This document shows positions 49,566-50,499 of a DNA stretch of 50,499 bases, piece after piece; the first letter of the stretch is position 1, and each line of letters opens with the position of its first letter. A program made the position numbers and the translations under genes. The notes beneath the pieces are model-generated. The model was not told the DNA's origin, did no database searches, and was given only the letters and a program-made list of their open reading frames with translations. The stretch comes from Lingula anatina (Eukaryota > Brachiopoda > Lingulata > Lingulida > Lingulidae), in assembly GCF_001039355.2 (NCBI RefSeq), contig NW_019775479.1:1-50499 (forward strand), written 5' to 3'.

Positions 49566-50499
49566 CTGAAAAAAAAAAAAGAGAACATATATATTGTGTA
49601 TGCAGGTCTGGCTAGAAAACAAACAATGTGATTTATCAACAGTACAATGACAGGTACACTGGAACATTTCACAGTCCATATACTGGACAATAAACCATAA
49701 CTCAGGCACTGGGCGCATTCAAGACTGTTTCAACATATAATGATTTAGTTTAAACTTGATGAGGACGACATTTCATGGCACTGACCCCAGTTAAACAGTT
49801 AACTGCTCAGCTCAAAAACCTGTTCTTGTGTTTTACTAAGGGATAACATAGTTCCCTAGCATGACAGACAGTTACTTGCAATCAAACCATCATCATCCCC
49901 GAGTTGATCTACAATTGGCTTTACAGAACAGTGCTGAATCAGAACACAAGAGAGCCACCTCAGCTCTCAAATTGTCAAAGACACTCACAGCTGTTTGATC
50001 TGAAGTGACAAATTACAACAGTCCTATAAAAACAAGATGCAAGATTGCTTTTAACCTTGATGAAATGTGTTTCTCTTTGAAGTCTCACTCACCAAAAAAC
50101 ACCTGTTGCTCTTATGATGTACTAGAAAAGTACCCATCCAAAGGACAAGTAGGGCTCTGAGATAGTTTGGGCAATGAATTTGTAGAACACACAGTTTTGA
50201 AGGGTTTTAAGTACACGCATTGTGGAAAAATGCATTGGTTTTTACAGTATTACAAAAAAATAGTACCTTGAATTTTACATTTACAATACCGCTTTGTTCA
50301 CAACATTGCAGGTGGAAGAATTGGTAGAGTAGATTTTCAATCTATCTTTATCGCCAACACACGACAGTGCAACATACAGCCTGTCGTGCAGCAAAAAGTT
50401 CTCATCCGTTTTCTGGTTATACCCTCCCACTTTCATTCAGAGTGGAAAATAACTTTTATGGAAATAATTTGAATGATGTCATTAATTCACTTTTCCACA
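49566..50499 (-). other. CASTOR intron 1 (partial)
   Basis: 934 bp to the window edge. No segment resembles the expected first exon (an HPLIKLLF-like stretch). Contains one 8-bp-stem hairpin at 50360-50388. Confidence 0.6.

Noticed and set aside
1-50499. CRISPR arrays, bacterial operons, tRNA or rRNA genes, viral genes
   Set aside because: The tandem arrays have no spacers, there are no prokaryotic gene signals, and no cloverleaf or rRNA-like sequence or viral protein frame was recognised on either strand.

Overview
This window is animal (metazoan) nuclear DNA. It is AT-rich, all its genes are split by spliceosomal introns, and it carries non-autonomous DNA transposons and microsatellites. 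Exon sequences are close to vertebrate proteins while the introns are unalignable by eye. Two diverged copies of one 7-kb stretch look like uncollapsed alleles, which suggests a highly heterozygous, probably marine, bilaterian invertebrate. I cannot name the phylum.

Layout. (1) 1-1061: no exon seen; upstream intron of the first gene. (2) 1062-35284, plus strand: 39 coding exons of an unconventional class XVIII myosin (MYO18A-like), entering in frame and ending at a TGA. I read 1730 residues: the SH3-like start of the motor, P-loop, switch I, switch II, converter, one IQ motif, about 690 residues of coiled coil, and an acidic, Ser/Asp-rich tail. Exon phases close at every junction. Two introns use GC-AG borders and one exon is a 21-nt microexon. 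The KE-rich and PDZ parts expected at the N-terminus lie upstream of the window. (3) 34480-41565 and 41751-48642: the same stretch twice in direct orientation. The first copy stops at a single N (41566). Each copy holds the last MYO18 exon and the last six exons of a minus-strand gene. (4) 45724-49565, minus strand: eight exons of a CASTOR1/2 (GATSL) homologue, the ACT-domain arginine-sensor family acting on GATOR2/mTORC1. Its first exon lies beyond 50499. The two genes are convergent, tail to tail, about 3.2 kb apart.

Non-coding structure worth attention. Five MYO18 exon-intron borders have been locally tandem-duplicated, leaving decoy splice sites beside the real ones. One of these has grown into a minisatellite of donor-like units. 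A 556-bp inverted-repeat element sits within 20 bp of a splice donor and carries its own nested foldback. A second small element family with CAGGGGCGGAT ends occurs twice. A perfect 263-bp duplication flanks the other N of the window, which points to unmerged contig ends at both N positions.

The myosin is an actin-associated scaffold or motor and CASTOR a cytosolic nutrient sensor. Nothing in the sequence links them functionally; only their positions do. I see no prokaryotic features, no CRISPR, no rRNA or tRNA, and no intact transposase or reverse transcriptase. Smaller introns not listed separately were read and hold nothing I can name.
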